A DNA stretch of 64,000 nt from Chimaeribacter californicus (GTDB lineage Bacteria; Pseudomonadota; Gammaproteobacteria; Enterobacterales; Enterobacteriaceae). Where the stretch lies: the NCBI RefSeq assembly GCF_002858675.1, contig NZ_PJZF01000006.1, positions 144,176 through 208,175 of the forward strand. Reading direction: 5' to 3'. Both the position numbers and the translations under genes were made by a program. Under the pieces are notes generated by a model. That model saw nothing but the letters and a program-made list of their open reading frames with translations. It did not search any database and was not told the DNA's origin. Shown in pieces: positions 44,891-54,492 of the stretch (position 1 is the stretch's first letter; every line of letters starts with the position of its first letter).

Positions 44891-46966
44891 ATGTCGCGAA
44901 CAGGAAAAATAATAAGCTGGGTCGTGGGAGTCCTGGTGGTTGTGCTGATTGCCCTGGTGGTGTTCATCATGACCTTTGACTGGAACCGCCTGAAGCCCAC
45001 TATCAATGAAAAAGTCTCTACCGAGCTGAACCGCCCGTTTGCCATCCGCGGCAACCTGGGGGTGGACTGGTCACGCCAGAAAGAGGAGCGTGGCTGGCGT
45101 TCGTGGGTGCCGTGGCCGCACATTCACGCCGAGGATATTGTGCTCGGCAACCCGCAGGGCATCCCTGAAACCAAGGACCTCGGCAACAACATGGTCACAC
45201 TGCAACGGGCTGATGCCACACTGGCCCCGCTGGCATTGCTGAGCAAAACCGTGAGCATCCCGCATATCCGCCTGACCAAACCGGATGCCGCCCTGCAACG
45301 GCTCTCAGACGGCAAAAATAACTGGACGTTCAATCTCGCCAGCAGCCAGAACCCCGACCCCAACCCGCAACCTTCCGCCTGGTCAATCAACATCGGTGAT
45401 ATCGCCTTTGATCGCGGCCAGATCGACTACAAAGATGCCATCGCCAAAGCGGACGTGCGCGCAGTGATCGACCCGCTGGGCAAACCGTTGCCGTATGCGG
45501 AAGTTTCCGGGCAGAAAAAGGATGAGGGCGCGAAACAGAAAGCGGACACCACGCCGCCGGACTTTATGTTTGGCTGGAAAGTGGATGGCCGCTATAACGG
45601 CCAGCCGCTCTCCGGCAGTGGGAAAATTGGCGGCCTGCTGGCGTTGCAGGATGCCCGCACGCCGTTCCCGGTGCAGGCTGATGTGCGCTCCGGCAATACG
45701 CGGGTGGCGGTCTCCGGTACCCTGACAGACCCGACCAACCTCGGTGCGCTGGATCTGCGCCTGAAACTCTCCGGTGAAACGCTCTCTGACCTTTATGGCC
45801 TGACCGGTGTACTGCTGCCGCAATCCCCACCGTATGAAACCGACGGCCGCCTCTCCGCGACCCTGAAAGAGAAGGGGGGTGCCGTCTACCGTTACCGCGA
45901 TTTCAACGGTGAGATTGGCGACAGCGACATCCACGGTTCACTGGTCTACCACGCCAGCAAACCCCGGCCGAAACTCACCGGGGATGTGGTCTCAAAACAG
46001 CTGCGCTTTGCTGACCTGGCGCCGCTGATTGGCGCGGATTCCAATAAAGACAAGGCGAAACGCGGTGAAACCACCCGTCAACCGTCAGATAAAGTGTTGC
46101 CGGTTGAGAAATTTGATACCAAAAGCTGGGACGTGATGGACGCGGATGTGAAGTTCGCGGCTAAACGGATCGAGCACGGCAAATCCCTGCCGCTGAGCGA
46201 TTTGAGCACCCACCTGAAACTCACTGACGGTGTGCTGTTGCTTGACCCACTGCGCTTCGGCGTGGCCGGCGGCAACCTGAATTCCACCATCCGGCTGGAA
46301 GGGAATAAAAATCCGATGCCGGGGCGGGTGGATATGCACGCACGCGGCCTGCAACTCAAGGAACTGTTCCCGAACGTTGAAGCGATGCGCAGCAGCCTGG
46401 GCCAGCTGAACGGCGATGCCTCCTTTACCGGCACCGGGAATTCCGTCTCCGCACTGCTCGGCAGCAGTAACGGCCAATTGCAGCTGTTGATTAACGATGG
46501 CGTGATCAGCCGTAACCTGATGGAGATTGCCGGGCTGAACGTGGGGAACTACGTGGTGGGTAAACTGTTTGGGGATGATGAAGTGGCGATCAACTGCGCC
46601 GCCGCGGACATCAACGTCCGGGACGGGGTAGCGGCGCCGCGGCTGTTCGTGTTTGACACGGAGAACGCGATCATCAACATTACCGGCACCACCAACTTCG
46701 CCAATGAGCGGCTGGATCTTTCGGTTAACCCGGACAGCAAAGGGCTTCGCATCATCACCCTGCGCTCACCGCTTTACGTGCGCGGTACCTTCAAAGATCC
46801 GGATGCCGGGGTGAAACCGGGGCCGCTGATCGCCCGTGGCGCGGCGGCTGTGGCGCTCGGTGCGGTCGTCGGCCCCGCCGCCTCGCTGCTGGCGCTGATC
46901 TCCCCAAGCGAAGGGGAAGAGAACCAGTGCGGCCCGCTGTTACAGAAAATGAAAGCCGATAAATAA
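44891..46966 (+). CDS. yhjG: AsmA-family protein YhjG
   Basis: A 691-residue inner-membrane-anchored protein, the same length as E. coli YhjG. One N-terminal helix (IISWVVGVLVVVLIALVVFI) is followed by a long periplasmic part. That part has the AsmA/Vps13-like fold seen in envelope lipid-transport proteins: DWNRLKPTINEKVSTELNRP near the N-terminus, and LFVFDTENAIINITGTTNFA then ERLDLSVNPDSKG near the C-terminus. AGGAA precedes the ATG. AsmA paralogues are thought to help phospholipid transport to the outer membrane; the specific role of YhjG is not known. It ends at a strong terminator shared with a small minus-strand gene. Confidence 0.92.
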   Translation: MSRTGKIISWVVGVLVVVLIALVVFIMTFDWNRLKPTINEKVSTELNRPFAIRGNLGVDWSRQKEERGWRSWVPWPHIHAEDIVLGNPQGIPETKDLGNNMVTLQRADATLAPLALLSKTVSIPHIRLTKPDAALQRLSDGKNNWTFNLASSQNPDPNPQPSAWSINIGDIAFDRGQIDYKDAIAKADVRAVIDPLGKPLPYAEVSGQKKDEGAKQKADTTPPDFMFGWKVDGRYNGQPLSGSGKIGGLLALQDARTPFPVQADVRSGNTRVAVSGTLTDPTNLGALDLRLKLSGETLSDLYGLTGVLLPQSPPYETDGRLSATLKEKGGAVYRYRDFNGEIGDSDIHGSLVYHASKPRPKLTGDVVSKQLRFADLAPLIGADSNKDKAKRGETTRQPSDKVLPVEKFDTKSWDVMDADVKFAAKRIEHGKSLPLSDLSTHLKLTDGVLLLDPLRFGVAGGNLNSTIRLEGNKNPMPGRVDMHARGLQLKELFPNVEAMRSSLGQLNGDASFTGTGNSVSALLGSSNGQLQLLINDGVISRNLMEIAGLNVGNYVVGKLFGDDEVAINCAAADINVRDGVAAPRLFVFDTENAIINITGTTNFANERLDLSVNPDSKGLRIITLRSPLYVRGTFKDPDAGVKPGPLIARGAAAVALGAVVGPAASLLALISPSEGEENQCGPLLQKMKADK

Positions 46967-46982
46967 GCAGTGTCGGCCATAA

Positions 46983-47015
46983 AAAAACCGCTCCCAAAAG
47001 GAGCGGTTTTTGTTT
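46983..47015. terminator. bidirectional terminator after yhjG
   Basis: CCGCTCC (46988-46994) pairs with GGAGCGG (47000-47006), flanked by an A7 run and by TTTTTGTTTTT. It lies between yhjG and a convergent small reading frame. Confidence 0.88.
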
Positions 47016-47021
47016 TTAGCA

Positions 47022-47150
47022 TTACCTGGGCTGGAACAGGTTCAGCTGAAGCTGAACGTTAGAGACGTTAATCTGCCAACCTTCCTCCGCAGCCGTCTGC
47101 ATTACCAGCGCAACGAACAGCGTAATAAACAATTTACGCGTCTTTTTCAT
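47022..47150 (-). CDS. possible small exported protein (42 residues)
   Basis: A 42-codon frame from ATG 47150 that begins with a signal-like sequence, MKKTRKLFITLFVALVMQTA, and ends with a short polar tail NVSNVQLQLNLFQPR. An AGGGA ribosome site lies 8 nt before the ATG, and a strong bidirectional terminator follows the stop at once. That combination of start signal, signal peptide and terminator argues for a real gene. I do not recognise the protein. The mature part, if cleaved after residue 20 or 21, would be only about 20 residues. Confidence 0.55.
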   Translation of the reverse strand: MKKTRKLFITLFVALVMQTAAEEGWQINVSNVQLQLNLFQPR

Positions 47151-47525
47151 TGCCGAATCCCTGACAGGCGATCCGCTATTTCTGCAAACTCACCGGGAAG
47201 CCTCCAGAAAAGCAGGCAGTATGCCGCTGCCTGCCATTCACGGGGAAGAGTACCCGTTACCCAAGGCCCGGTGACCCGCTGCTAAACGGGCGGAACGGCC
47301 CCGGCAAGAGTCTACAGGGTACCGCGCTGATAAAAATCATTTTATAATTAATTTATCTTAAATCAGATATTTAATGCTGGTTAACTTTAATTGCAAATTG
47401 CAATTTCGGGTTTGAAAAAAAGCGTGACGACAATGCATGAGGGGGATATTATCGCGTTGTATGCCGCTGCCTGTTTTTTTAAGTAGAGCACCCTGCCTGC
47501 GTAGCCTGCTAACTGCGTAGCCGGA
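47151..47525. other. intergenic region upstream of the small exported-protein gene
   Basis: The part from 47338 to 47440 is very A/T-rich and carries repeated AATTGCA units (near 47389-47405). It should hold the promoter of the small minus-strand gene. No RNA gene was recognised. Confidence 0.4.
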
Positions 47526-47526
47526 C

Positions 47527-47554
47527 AAAAAAACCGCTGAAAAGCGGTTTTTTT
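47527..47554. terminator. terminator downstream of cdh
   Basis: CCGCT (47534-47538) and AGCGG (47543-47547), extended by A7 and T7 tracts. It stands 22 nt beyond the cdh stop and can act in both directions. Confidence 0.85.
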
Positions 47555-47575
47555 GTGCCTGAAGGATGGGCGCGA

Positions 47576-48340
47576 TCAGCCCGTTTTCTTCAGCAGTTGG
47601 CACTGGTGATCCTGCAATGTTTCAGCGGAGGCCAGGTTCAGCGACAGCAGGTCACGCTCAATCGCCAGCAGCAGGAAATCCCCGCTTTTCGCCCTGACCA
47701 TCGCCAGCCCGTAGTGCCCCATCTCCTCTTTTGCCCCTGGTACGCCCCCGGCCAGCAGGCGGAATGCGCCGCTTTGTGCCAATTCCTCCGGCGTGACGCG
47801 CCGTGCCAGCCAGGGCTGGCCCTCAAGCGTCAGCGGCTGCCAGCGTGGCGTGATGTGGCCATCGGCCGCCTGAAGCTGTTGCTGCACGTCCGGGCGCAAA
47901 CAGGAGAGATGAATATGCAGCTGGTTCTGCGTCCGCCCCCATTCAGAGTTAATCGCCAGGGAAATCACGCTGTCATCAATCGGCTGACCATAGCGCCGGG
48001 CCATCACGCCGCGTGCCTGCCACGCCTGCATAAAGAAGTTGGGGGTTTTCGCGTCCAGCAGGGTTGGGCTTTCGATGCCGGTGACCTTGGCAGCCGGCAT
48101 CAGCAGGTATTGCAGCGGCCCGTTCTGGTCTTTCAACACGACATAGCCGGCGGCGGGGTTTGCCAGCACACAGGGCGCCGCTTGCCCGGTGCGTTGCAGA
48201 TTGGGCAGGCACTGTTCACTGACGATCTTCCATAATGCGTCCGGGTGGGCGGGGCGCAGCCAGAGATACGCCCCCGCCGCCAGCAGGCACAGGGCAACCA
48301 ACGCGCCAATCCACACAACATAACCACGGGTATGGGGCAT
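47576..48340 (-). CDS. cdh: CDP-diacylglycerol diphosphatase Cdh
   Basis: This inner-membrane-anchored enzyme hydrolyses CDP-diacylglycerol to phosphatidate and CMP. The ATG at 48340 (MPHTRGYVVWIGALVALCLL) gives 254 residues (E. coli 251). One N-terminal helix is followed by the HIT-like catalytic domain, with the His motif in QNQLHIHLSCLRPDV. Other family segments are YVVLKDQNGPLQYLLMP and LAINSEWGRTQNQ. In E. coli cdh lies elsewhere, so its place between yhjG and yhjE is a local difference. A terminator lies just downstream. Confidence 0.94.
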   Translation of the reverse strand: MPHTRGYVVWIGALVALCLLAAGAYLWLRPAHPDALWKIVSEQCLPNLQRTGQAAPCVLANPAAGYVVLKDQNGPLQYLLMPAAKVTGIESPTLLDAKTPNFFMQAWQARGVMARRYGQPIDDSVISLAINSEWGRTQNQLHIHLSCLRPDVQQQLQAADGHITPRWQPLTLEGQPWLARRVTPEELAQSGAFRLLAGGVPGAKEEMGHYGLAMVRAKSGDFLLLAIERDLLSLNLASAETLQDHQCQLLKKTG

Positions 48341-48461
48341 AAGCAGGGTTCCGGTAACAGGCTGAAAAGAGAGCATACGTGGGTGGGATGACGAAAGAAA
48401 GGCGGTGCGCAGGCAGAAAAAAGCCGGTGCAGGGCACCGGCCGGGGAGAGGCGTACAAAGA

Positions 48462-49784
48462 TTACAGCGCCTGGTGGCGGGTCTCTTTCATCAGCAACAG
48501 GGCAATCAGCGTCAGGGTGGCCATCGCCGCCAGATAGAAGCCGACATAGGCGAGGCCGTAGTGGGTCGCCAGCCAGGTGGCGATGTACGGAGCCACCGAG
48601 GCACCGAGGATCGACGCCACGTTATAGGAGAATGACGCGCCGGTGTAGCGCACTTCGGTCGGGAACAGCTCCGGCAGCAGCGCGCCCATCGGGCCGAACG
48701 TCAGCCCCATGATGCTCAGGCCGAGCAGCAGGAAGCCCATCACCAGTACCTGATTACCGGAACCCAGCAGGCTCGGGAACACAAAGGCGAAGGCGATCAT
48801 CAGCAGGGTAATCACAATCATGGTTTTGCGGCGGCCGAAGGCATCCGCCAGCAGCCCGGCGATCGGCACCATAATGCCGAAACCAATCACCGCCACCATC
48901 AGCATCCACAGGAAGCTGTTGCGCGAGTAGCCCAGCCCCAGCGGCTGCGCGGTGGTGCCGTAGGTCATGGAGTAGACCGTCATCAGGTAGAACAGCGTAT
49001 AGGTCGCCAGCATGATAAAGGTGCCGAGGATGGTCGCCTTCATATGTTTGCTCAGCAGCGTACCGAGCGGGATTTTCACCTGTTTACCCGCTTTTGCCAC
49101 CTTGGCAAACACCGGGGTTTCATGCAGCGACACGCGCACATACAGGCCGATCAGCACCAGCGCGGAGGAGAGAATGAACGGCACGCGCCAGCCCCATTCC
49201 ATAAATTGCTCGTCGGTCAGCAGCCAGGAGAGCAGCAGGAAAGTACCGTTGGCAAAGAAGAAGCCGATCGGCGCACCCAGTTGCGGGAAGGAGCCATAGA
49301 GCGCCCGCTTTTTCGCCGGGGCATTTTCCGTCGCCAGCAGCGCTGCGCCGCCCCACTCACCGCCGAGGCCAAGGCCCTGGCCGAAGCGCGCCAGCGCCAG
49401 CAGCATCGGGGCGAACACGCCGATGGTGGCGTAGCCCGGCAGCAGGCCGATCAGCACGGTCGAGATCCCCATCGTCAGCAGTGACGCCACCAGGGTGACT
49501 TTACGGCCCACGCGGTCGCCAAAGTGGCCGAACAGCGCTGAGCCAATCGGGCGCGCGACAAACGCGATGGCAAAGGTCGCCAGGGATTGCAGCGTGGCGG
49601 CGGTCGGATCACCCTGCGGGAAGAAGATGTGCGGGAAGACGATCACGGCCGCCGTGGCGTAGATGTAGAAATCAAAAAACTCGATGGCGGTACCAATAAG
49701 GGAAGCAACGATCACTTTGCCGCGTGAGTTGGTCGGGGTGGCCTGTTGCTCAGAATCAATGGGCGGTGCGATGGTGGCTTGCAT
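48462..49784 (-). CDS. yhjE: MFS transporter YhjE (metabolite:H+ symporter type)
   Basis: A 440-residue inner-membrane transporter with 12 predicted helices, the same length as E. coli YhjE. It belongs to the metabolite:H+ symporter subfamily of the major facilitator superfamily. Visible signatures are IGTAIEFFDFYIYATAAVIVFPH near the N-terminus (given here in part), GHFGDRVGRKVTL in the first cytoplasmic loop and GQGLGLGGEWGGAALLATE. Relatives carry osmoprotectants, citrate or shikimate; the substrate of YhjE is unknown. It is single, with yhjD upstream on the same strand across a 328-nt gap. Confidence 0.93.
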   Translation of the reverse strand: MQATIAPPIDSEQQATPTNSRGKVIVASLIGTAIEFFDFYIYATAAVIVFPHIFFPQGDPTAATLQSLATFAIAFVARPIGSALFGHFGDRVGRKVTLVASLLTMGISTVLIGLLPGYATIGVFAPMLLALARFGQGLGLGGEWGGAALLATENAPAKKRALYGSFPQLGAPIGFFFANGTFLLLSWLLTDEQFMEWGWRVPFILSSALVLIGLYVRVSLHETPVFAKVAKAGKQVKIPLGTLLSKHMKATILGTFIMLATYTLFYLMTVYSMTYGTTAQPLGLGYSRNSFLWMLMVAVIGFGIMVPIAGLLADAFGRRKTMIVITLLMIAFAFVFPSLLGSGNQVLVMGFLLLGLSIMGLTFGPMGALLPELFPTEVRYTGASFSYNVASILGASVAPYIATWLATHYGLAYVGFYLAAMATLTLIALLLMKETRHQAL

Positions 49785-50112
49785 AAATGTATCTTATTTA
49801 GGATTTATGTAAAAAATCATCTTAAGCACAGCAAAGCACCATTTCAACGCTGTAAAAAGCGCCGGAAACCGGCTGTGCGGGTAAAAAAGAATAATCTTTC
49901 TGAGATAACCGGTTTAGCACTTCATAAGTTTGCGGTATGGATAAATCACAGCGGAAGACACCAAAAACCGGGGAAAGAAAATTTTCAGGGTAGTGAGATA
50001 TGCTGGTTCAGGCTGGTGAAGACCCTGAATATCAGCATTTTTGCGAGGTTTTTTTCGCTCAAGCTGGAATATCATGCCAGGCATCAGGCGCTGCCTGGCA
50101 TGATAGGGAAGT
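49785..50112. other. intergenic region between yhjD and yhjE
   Basis: A/T-rich DNA likely to hold the yhjE promoter (minus strand). The only striking structure is the long perfect inverted repeat at 50071-50104. No further gene is supported. Confidence 0.4.
50071..50104. repeat. perfect 13-bp inverted repeat downstream of yhjD
   Basis: ATCATGCCAGGCA (50071-50083) is repeated inverted as TGCCTGGCATGAT (50092-50104) with an 8-nt loop. It begins 8 nt after the yhjD stop and probably ends or stabilises that message, though no T-run follows directly. Confidence 0.6.
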
Positions 50113-51171
50113 TTACGGCGCTTTGGTCTGCGGCGGTGTGCCGATCGGCTGGTCGCCTTTATATTTGGCGGTGGCGATCCACGCGGCGCAGAACAGCGTC
50201 AGGCGGGCGAAATAGTAGAAGAACGCCATCAGGCCGATCACCGAACCAAAGGCCGCGCCGGAGGCTGATTTCGCCAGGCTCGGCAGTGTCAGGGTCATGA
50301 TCATCTTGATCACTTCAAACCCAATGGCAGCGATCAGCGTGCCACGGAACAGCGCCTTTTTACGCGGCTTGTGGCGCGGCAGCATCCAGAAGATCCACAG
50401 GAACAGCAGGTAGTTCGCCATAATCGAAATGCTCAGGGCGATGATGGTCATCGCCGGGCGCAGCCACTCAATGTGTGACAGCCCCAATGCCTCGACAATC
50501 GACTCCTGTGCCGACCCGGCCACTGACGTCAGCGACAGCGTCAGGATCAGCGCCACCACCAGCCCAATCAGCGAGATAAAATCGCGCAGGTAGCGCAGGT
50601 AAATTTTCTCCTTGTCCTGCGCGTTGCGTTCCCAGACATCACGCGACTGGGCGAGGATCGCTTCCCGCAAGTTGCCCATCCAGCTGATGCCGGAGTAGAG
50701 CGCCAGCAGCAAACCGGTCAGGCCCACCGCAGTACGCTGTTGAATGGCGGTGTTCACGGTATTTTTCAGCGTGGCGGCCAGCGACGGATCGCTGATGCTG
50801 TTCACAATTTTGCCGATCAGCTCCGTGAGCAGATCGGGGTGCGAGGCCAGCACAAACCCCACGGCAGCGAACGACACCATCAGAATCGGGATCAGGGACA
50901 AAAAAGAGAAGTAGGTGATGGCAGCGCCGAACTGGCTGCCCAGCCGGTCATTAAACCGCTCCACTGCCCGCAGCACATGGGCGACCGGTGCCCATGCCTG
51001 AAAACGGGCGACCAGCCGGGAGAAGCGGCTAATCTGGTGGTCAATGTCGGCGTTGCCGGTTTTGACATTGATCAGCGGTTTGTCCGTGGGCAGGTTAGCG
51101 GTGGCGTGCTCCGTGATGGTCGGGTGGTCGCTGCGCTGCGCCACGCGATGTAATTCAGAATCTTTCGGCAT
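50113..51171 (-). CDS. yhjD: inner membrane protein YhjD (YihY/BrkB family)
   Basis: A 352-residue membrane protein of the YihY family (once called ribonuclease BN), with about six predicted helices. Family features are DRLGSQFGAAITYFSFLSLIP, the segment GLLLALYSGISWMGNLREAI and the conserved YFARLTLFCAAWIATAKYKG at the end. In E. coli a yhjD mutation allows growth with Kdo-free lipid A precursor, which suggests a link to lipid export. The N-terminal 60 residues are polar and cytoplasmic. It is at the end of the E. coli-like block. Confidence 0.92.
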   Translation of the reverse strand: MPKDSELHRVAQRSDHPTITEHATANLPTDKPLINVKTGNADIDHQISRFSRLVARFQAWAPVAHVLRAVERFNDRLGSQFGAAITYFSFLSLIPILMVSFAAVGFVLASHPDLLTELIGKIVNSISDPSLAATLKNTVNTAIQQRTAVGLTGLLLALYSGISWMGNLREAILAQSRDVWERNAQDKEKIYLRYLRDFISLIGLVVALILTLSLTSVAGSAQESIVEALGLSHIEWLRPAMTIIALSISIMANYLLFLWIFWMLPRHKPRKKALFRGTLIAAIGFEVIKMIMTLTLPSLAKSASGAAFGSVIGLMAFFYYFARLTLFCAAWIATAKYKGDQPIGTPPQTKAP

Positions 51172-51443
51172 TACGTACAGTGTCCTTTGTGAAAACGTCA
51201 GGGCTTAGGTTAATTATAGCCGAGGCCGCCCGGCTTTCCGGTTTACCCCTGCAGAGTCAGCCGGATAGGGCCGGAGAAACGGCAAAAAGCGCGCTGATTG
51301 CGTAAAGAATGGTCAGTTTTAGCCGGGCGCGCAGGCAGGCAGACAGGATGTGCTACGGTTTTATGGCCATTTCAATGCCATAAACCTTTTACGGTCGCCG
51401 TTTGGCGACCCACAGTTTACAAGTCAACAACAGGAACCTGCTG

Positions 51444-52454
51444 ATGAAACTGCTCCCGACCCTGGTGCCGGCACTGGCGGCGCTGCCGTTTGCCGTGCTG
51501 GCTGCCCCGGCCACCTATGACGCTGAACTCTCTGGTTTTACCTACCCCCACCCGGTGGAACATTTCACCTTTACCTCCCAGGGCCAGCCGTTGCAGATGG
51601 CCTATATGGACGTCAAACCCGCGAAGCCGAACGGCAAAACCGTGATGCTGATGCACGGGAAAAATTTCTGTGGGGCAACCTGGGAGCAGACCATCACCAC
51701 CCTGAGCGATGCCGGTTATCGCGTGGTGGTGCCGGACCAGATCGGGTTCTGCAAGTCCTCCAAACCGCAGCACTACCAGTTCAGCTTCCAGCAACTGGCC
51801 ACCAACACCCACGCGCTGCTGGAAAAACTGAACGTGCAACACCTGACGGTGCTGGGGCACTCGATGGGCGGCATGCTCTCCACCCGTTATGCGTTGATGT
51901 ACCCGCAACAGGTCGAACAACTGGTGCTGGTGAACCCCATCGGGCTGGAGGACTGGAAAGCGCTCGGCGTGCCTTACCAGGGCATCGACGCGGCCTATCA
52001 GGGCGAGCTGAAAACCGATGCGGAATCCATCCGTGCTTACCAGCGCAGCACCTATTATGCGGGCCACTGGAAACCGGAGTATGACCGCTGGGTCAACATG
52101 CTGGCAGGCATGTATGCGGGGCCGGACAAGCAGAAAGTCGCGTGGGATCAGGCGCTCACCACCGATATGGTGTTTGCCCAGCCGGTGGTTTACGAGTTCC
52201 CGCACCTGAAAATGCCGACGCTGCTGCTGATTGGCGGCAAAGACAATACAGCGATCGGCAAGGCGCAGGCCCCGGCGGAACTTAAGCCAAAACTGGGGCG
52301 CTATGAGGAACTGGGCAAACGCACCGCCGCCGTCATTCCGCAGGCTACGCTGGTCGAGTTCCCGGCGCTCGGTCACTCCCCGCAGATCCAGGATCCGGCG
52401 GCGTTCCACCAGGCACTGATGGGCTGGCTTGCGGCCCCGCATAACGGAACCTAA
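51444..52454 (+). CDS. secreted alpha/beta hydrolase
   Basis: A 336-residue hydrolase exported by a signal peptide (MKLLPTLVPALAALPFAVLA). The ATG at 51444 has AGGAA upstream. The fold motifs are VMLMHGKNFCGATWEQTI (HGxN-like oxyanion part), the nucleophile elbow VLGHSMGGMLSTRYAL, and FPALGHSPQIQDP with the catalytic His. The Asp is probably the one in LLIGGKDNTAIG. Proteins of this kind include epoxide hydrolase-like and haloalkane dehalogenase-like enzymes; the substrate is unknown. It is a single gene with its own terminator. Confidence 0.85.
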   Translation: MKLLPTLVPALAALPFAVLAAPATYDAELSGFTYPHPVEHFTFTSQGQPLQMAYMDVKPAKPNGKTVMLMHGKNFCGATWEQTITTLSDAGYRVVVPDQIGFCKSSKPQHYQFSFQQLATNTHALLEKLNVQHLTVLGHSMGGMLSTRYALMYPQQVEQLVLVNPIGLEDWKALGVPYQGIDAAYQGELKTDAESIRAYQRSTYYAGHWKPEYDRWVNMLAGMYAGPDKQKVAWDQALTTDMVFAQPVVYEFPHLKMPTLLLIGGKDNTAIGKAQAPAELKPKLGRYEELGKRTAAVIPQATLVEFPALGHSPQIQDPAAFHQALMGWLAAPHNGT

Positions 52455-52482
52455 GCCGCCGGCGCCTGTTCCGGCAACCCTG

Positions 52483-52512
52483 AAAGCCGTTGCGCCCGCG
52501 CAGCGGCTTTTT
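52483..52512 (+). terminator. terminator of the secreted hydrolase gene
   Basis: AAAGCCG-T-TGCGC pairs with GCGCA-G-CGGCTTT, followed by further Ts (52483-52512). Confidence 0.82.
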
Positions 52513-52665
52513 TATGCAAATCGCGCAACCTCTCATCATGCCCGCAATAAACCCACACAATGTTTGTTGACAAATTTTAAAGTTTAAAATCCTTTTTAGC
52601 CGGGCTAACAACGATGTTATATTGATAACGAAAAGTTGAATTTTTCATATTTATTGACCAGATAT

Positions 52666-52681
52666 GTTAATTTAATGTTAA
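52666..52681 (+). promoter_or_regulatory. ArcA box upstream of mqo
   Basis: GTTAATTTAATGTTAA matches the ArcA direct-repeat consensus GTTAATTAAATGTTAA at 15 of 16 positions. E. coli mqo is repressed by ArcA when oxygen is low, so the site fits the gene. Confidence 0.7.
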
Positions 52682-52808
52682 ATTTAACCTTCAACCGGTT
52701 GTGGGAATAAAGGATGCAACGCCGCGATGCACACATTGCTGACGTTGTACGACTCAGCATGTTTTATTTTCATGAAGTTATTGTTTTTCAAGGATGCAGA
52801 GACGGGTT

Positions 52809-54437
52809 ATGAACAAACTACGTGCCAATGCGCTTTGCTTGAATACGGTAATGTCTGTTACGCAAGCGGCAGCAGAGGAAAAGCAGGTCGTCGATGTGGT
52901 TTTGATCGGCGGCGGCATCATGAGCGCCACGCTCGGCACCTATTTACAGGAGCTGGAGCCGGACTGGACTATCCACATGGTGGAGCGTCTCTCTTCCGTG
53001 GCAGACGAAAGCTCCAACGGCTGGAACAACGCCGGCACCGGCCATGCCGCACTGGCCGAAATGAACTACACGCCGGAGAAGCCGGACGGCTCCATCGACA
53101 TCAGCAAAGCGGTGGCGATCAACGAATCGTTCCAGATTTCGCGCCAGTTCTGGGCGTATCAGGTTCAGCGTAACGTCATGCACTCCCCGCGCTCCTTTAT
53201 TAACAGCGTCCCGCATATGAGCTTTGTCTGGGGCGAGGACAACATCAACTTCCTGCGTAAACGCCATGCGGCCCTGCAACAGAGCACGCTGTTCCGCGGC
53301 ATGGAATACTCCGAAGATCCGGCGCAAATCCGCGACTGGATCCCGGCGGTGATGGACGGGCGTGACCCGCAGCAGAAAGTGGCGGCGACGCGCATCCCGA
53401 TCGGCACTGACGTCAACTTCGGTGAAGTGACCCGCCAACTGGTGGCTTCCCTGCGCAGCAGCCCGAATTTTGTGCACCAGACCGGCCATGAAGTGCGTGA
53501 CATCAAACGCAACAGTGACAAAACCTGGACGGTGACCATCGCCGACCTGCAAAACGGCGGCCGTGAGCGGCGCGTGCGTACCCGTTTCATCTTTATCGGG
53601 GCGGGCGGGGCGTCCCTGACGCTGTTGCAGAAATCCGGCATTCCGGAAGCGCGCAACTACGGCGGTTTCCCGGTGGGTGGGGAGTTCCTGGTCACCGAGA
53701 ACCCGGAGGTGGTCAAACGCCACATGGCGAAAGTCTACGGCAAGGCTACCGTGGGGGCGCCGCCGATGTCGGTGCCGCACCTGGACACCCGCGTGCTGGA
53801 CGGCAAACGCGTGCTGCTGTTCGGGCCGTTCGCCACCTTCTCCAGCAAGTTCCTGAAAAACGGCTCGCTGTGGGATCTGTTCGGCAGCCTGCGCCCCGGC
53901 AACATCATGCCGATGGCGCACGTGGGCCTGGACAACTTCAACCTGGTGAAATACCTGATTGGGCAACTGATGCTCAGTGAGGATGACCGTCACCGTGCGC
54001 TGCAGGAGTATTTCCCAGAAGCGCGCAAAGAGGACTGGAAACTGTGGGTGGCCGGCCAGCGGGTGCAGATCATCGAAAAAGATGAGAAGAAGGGCGGCGT
54101 GTTGCGCCTCGGCACCGAAGTGGTGACCTCGCGTGACGGCACCATCGCCGCGCTGCTTGGCGCGTCACCGGGCGCATCCACGGCCGCGCCGATCATGCTG
54201 GAGCTGATGGAGAGGGTGTTCAAAGAGAAAGTCGCCTCACCGGAATGGCAGGCGAAGCTCAAACAGATCATCCCTTCCTACGGTCAGCCGCTGAACGGCA
54301 ACCTGGCCCTGACGCAACAGGTGCTGGAAGAGACCAGCCGTATCCTGCAACTGGAAAGCCTGCCGCAACCGGCACCGGCGACCACTCCAGCCAGCACCCC
54401 CGCCCCCGGCGAAACCCACGCCGAAACGGCACTCTGA
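52809..54437 (+). CDS. mqo: malate:quinone oxidoreductase Mqo
   Basis: This peripheral membrane FAD enzyme oxidises malate to oxaloacetate and passes electrons to quinone. With the ATG at 52809 ([20 protein letters not shown]) it has 542 residues (E. coli 548); another in-frame ATG lies at 52794 and cannot be excluded. The FAD motif is [17 protein letters not shown], followed by [13 protein letters not shown] and [16 protein letters not shown], and FVFIGAGGA-like [15 protein letters not shown]. The C-terminal tail is rich in Pro, Ala and Thr. A terminator follows immediately. Confidence 0.97.
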   Translation: MNKLRANALCLNTVMSVTQAAAEEKQVVDVVLIGGGIMSATLGTYLQELEPDWTIHMVERLSSVADESSNGWNNAGTGHAALAEMNYTPEKPDGSIDISKAVAINESFQISRQFWAYQVQRNVMHSPRSFINSVPHMSFVWGEDNINFLRKRHAALQQSTLFRGMEYSEDPAQIRDWIPAVMDGRDPQQKVAATRIPIGTDVNFGEVTRQLVASLRSSPNFVHQTGHEVRDIKRNSDKTWTVTIADLQNGGRERRVRTRFIFIGAGGASLTLLQKSGIPEARNYGGFPVGGEFLVTENPEVVKRHMAKVYGKATVGAPPMSVPHLDTRVLDGKRVLLFGPFATFSSKFLKNGSLWDLFGSLRPGNIMPMAHVGLDNFNLVKYLIGQLMLSEDDRHRALQEYFPEARKEDWKLWVAGQRVQIIEKDEKKGGVLRLGTEVVTSRDGTIAALLGASPGASTAAPIMLELMERVFKEKVASPEWQAKLKQIIPSYGQPLNGNLALTQQVLEETSRILQLESLPQPAPATTPASTPAPGETHAETAL

Positions 54438-54452
54438 GTTTCACCGGAAAAA

Positions 54453-54476
54453 GCCCGCGCGATGCGGGCTTTTTTA
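54453..54476. terminator. terminator between mqo and arsC
   Basis: GCCCGC (54453-54458) pairs with GCGGGC (54464-54469), with A5 before and T7 after. Confidence 0.9.
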
Positions 54477-54492
54477 TACCTTATGCTGCCGG

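Larger units (their letters stand above)
52455..52808. other. intergenic region holding the hydrolase terminator and mqo control region
   Basis: Beyond the terminator the DNA is strongly A/T-rich. A promoter is possible with TTGATA at 52622-52627 and TCATAT near 52645. The ArcA-type box at 52666-52681 would lie just downstream of its start. Confidence 0.45.

Noticed and set aside
49746..50300. 184-codon plus-strand frame between yhjE and yhjD
   Set aside because: It spans an A/T-rich spacer and runs antisense into yhjD, with no ribosome site or domain.
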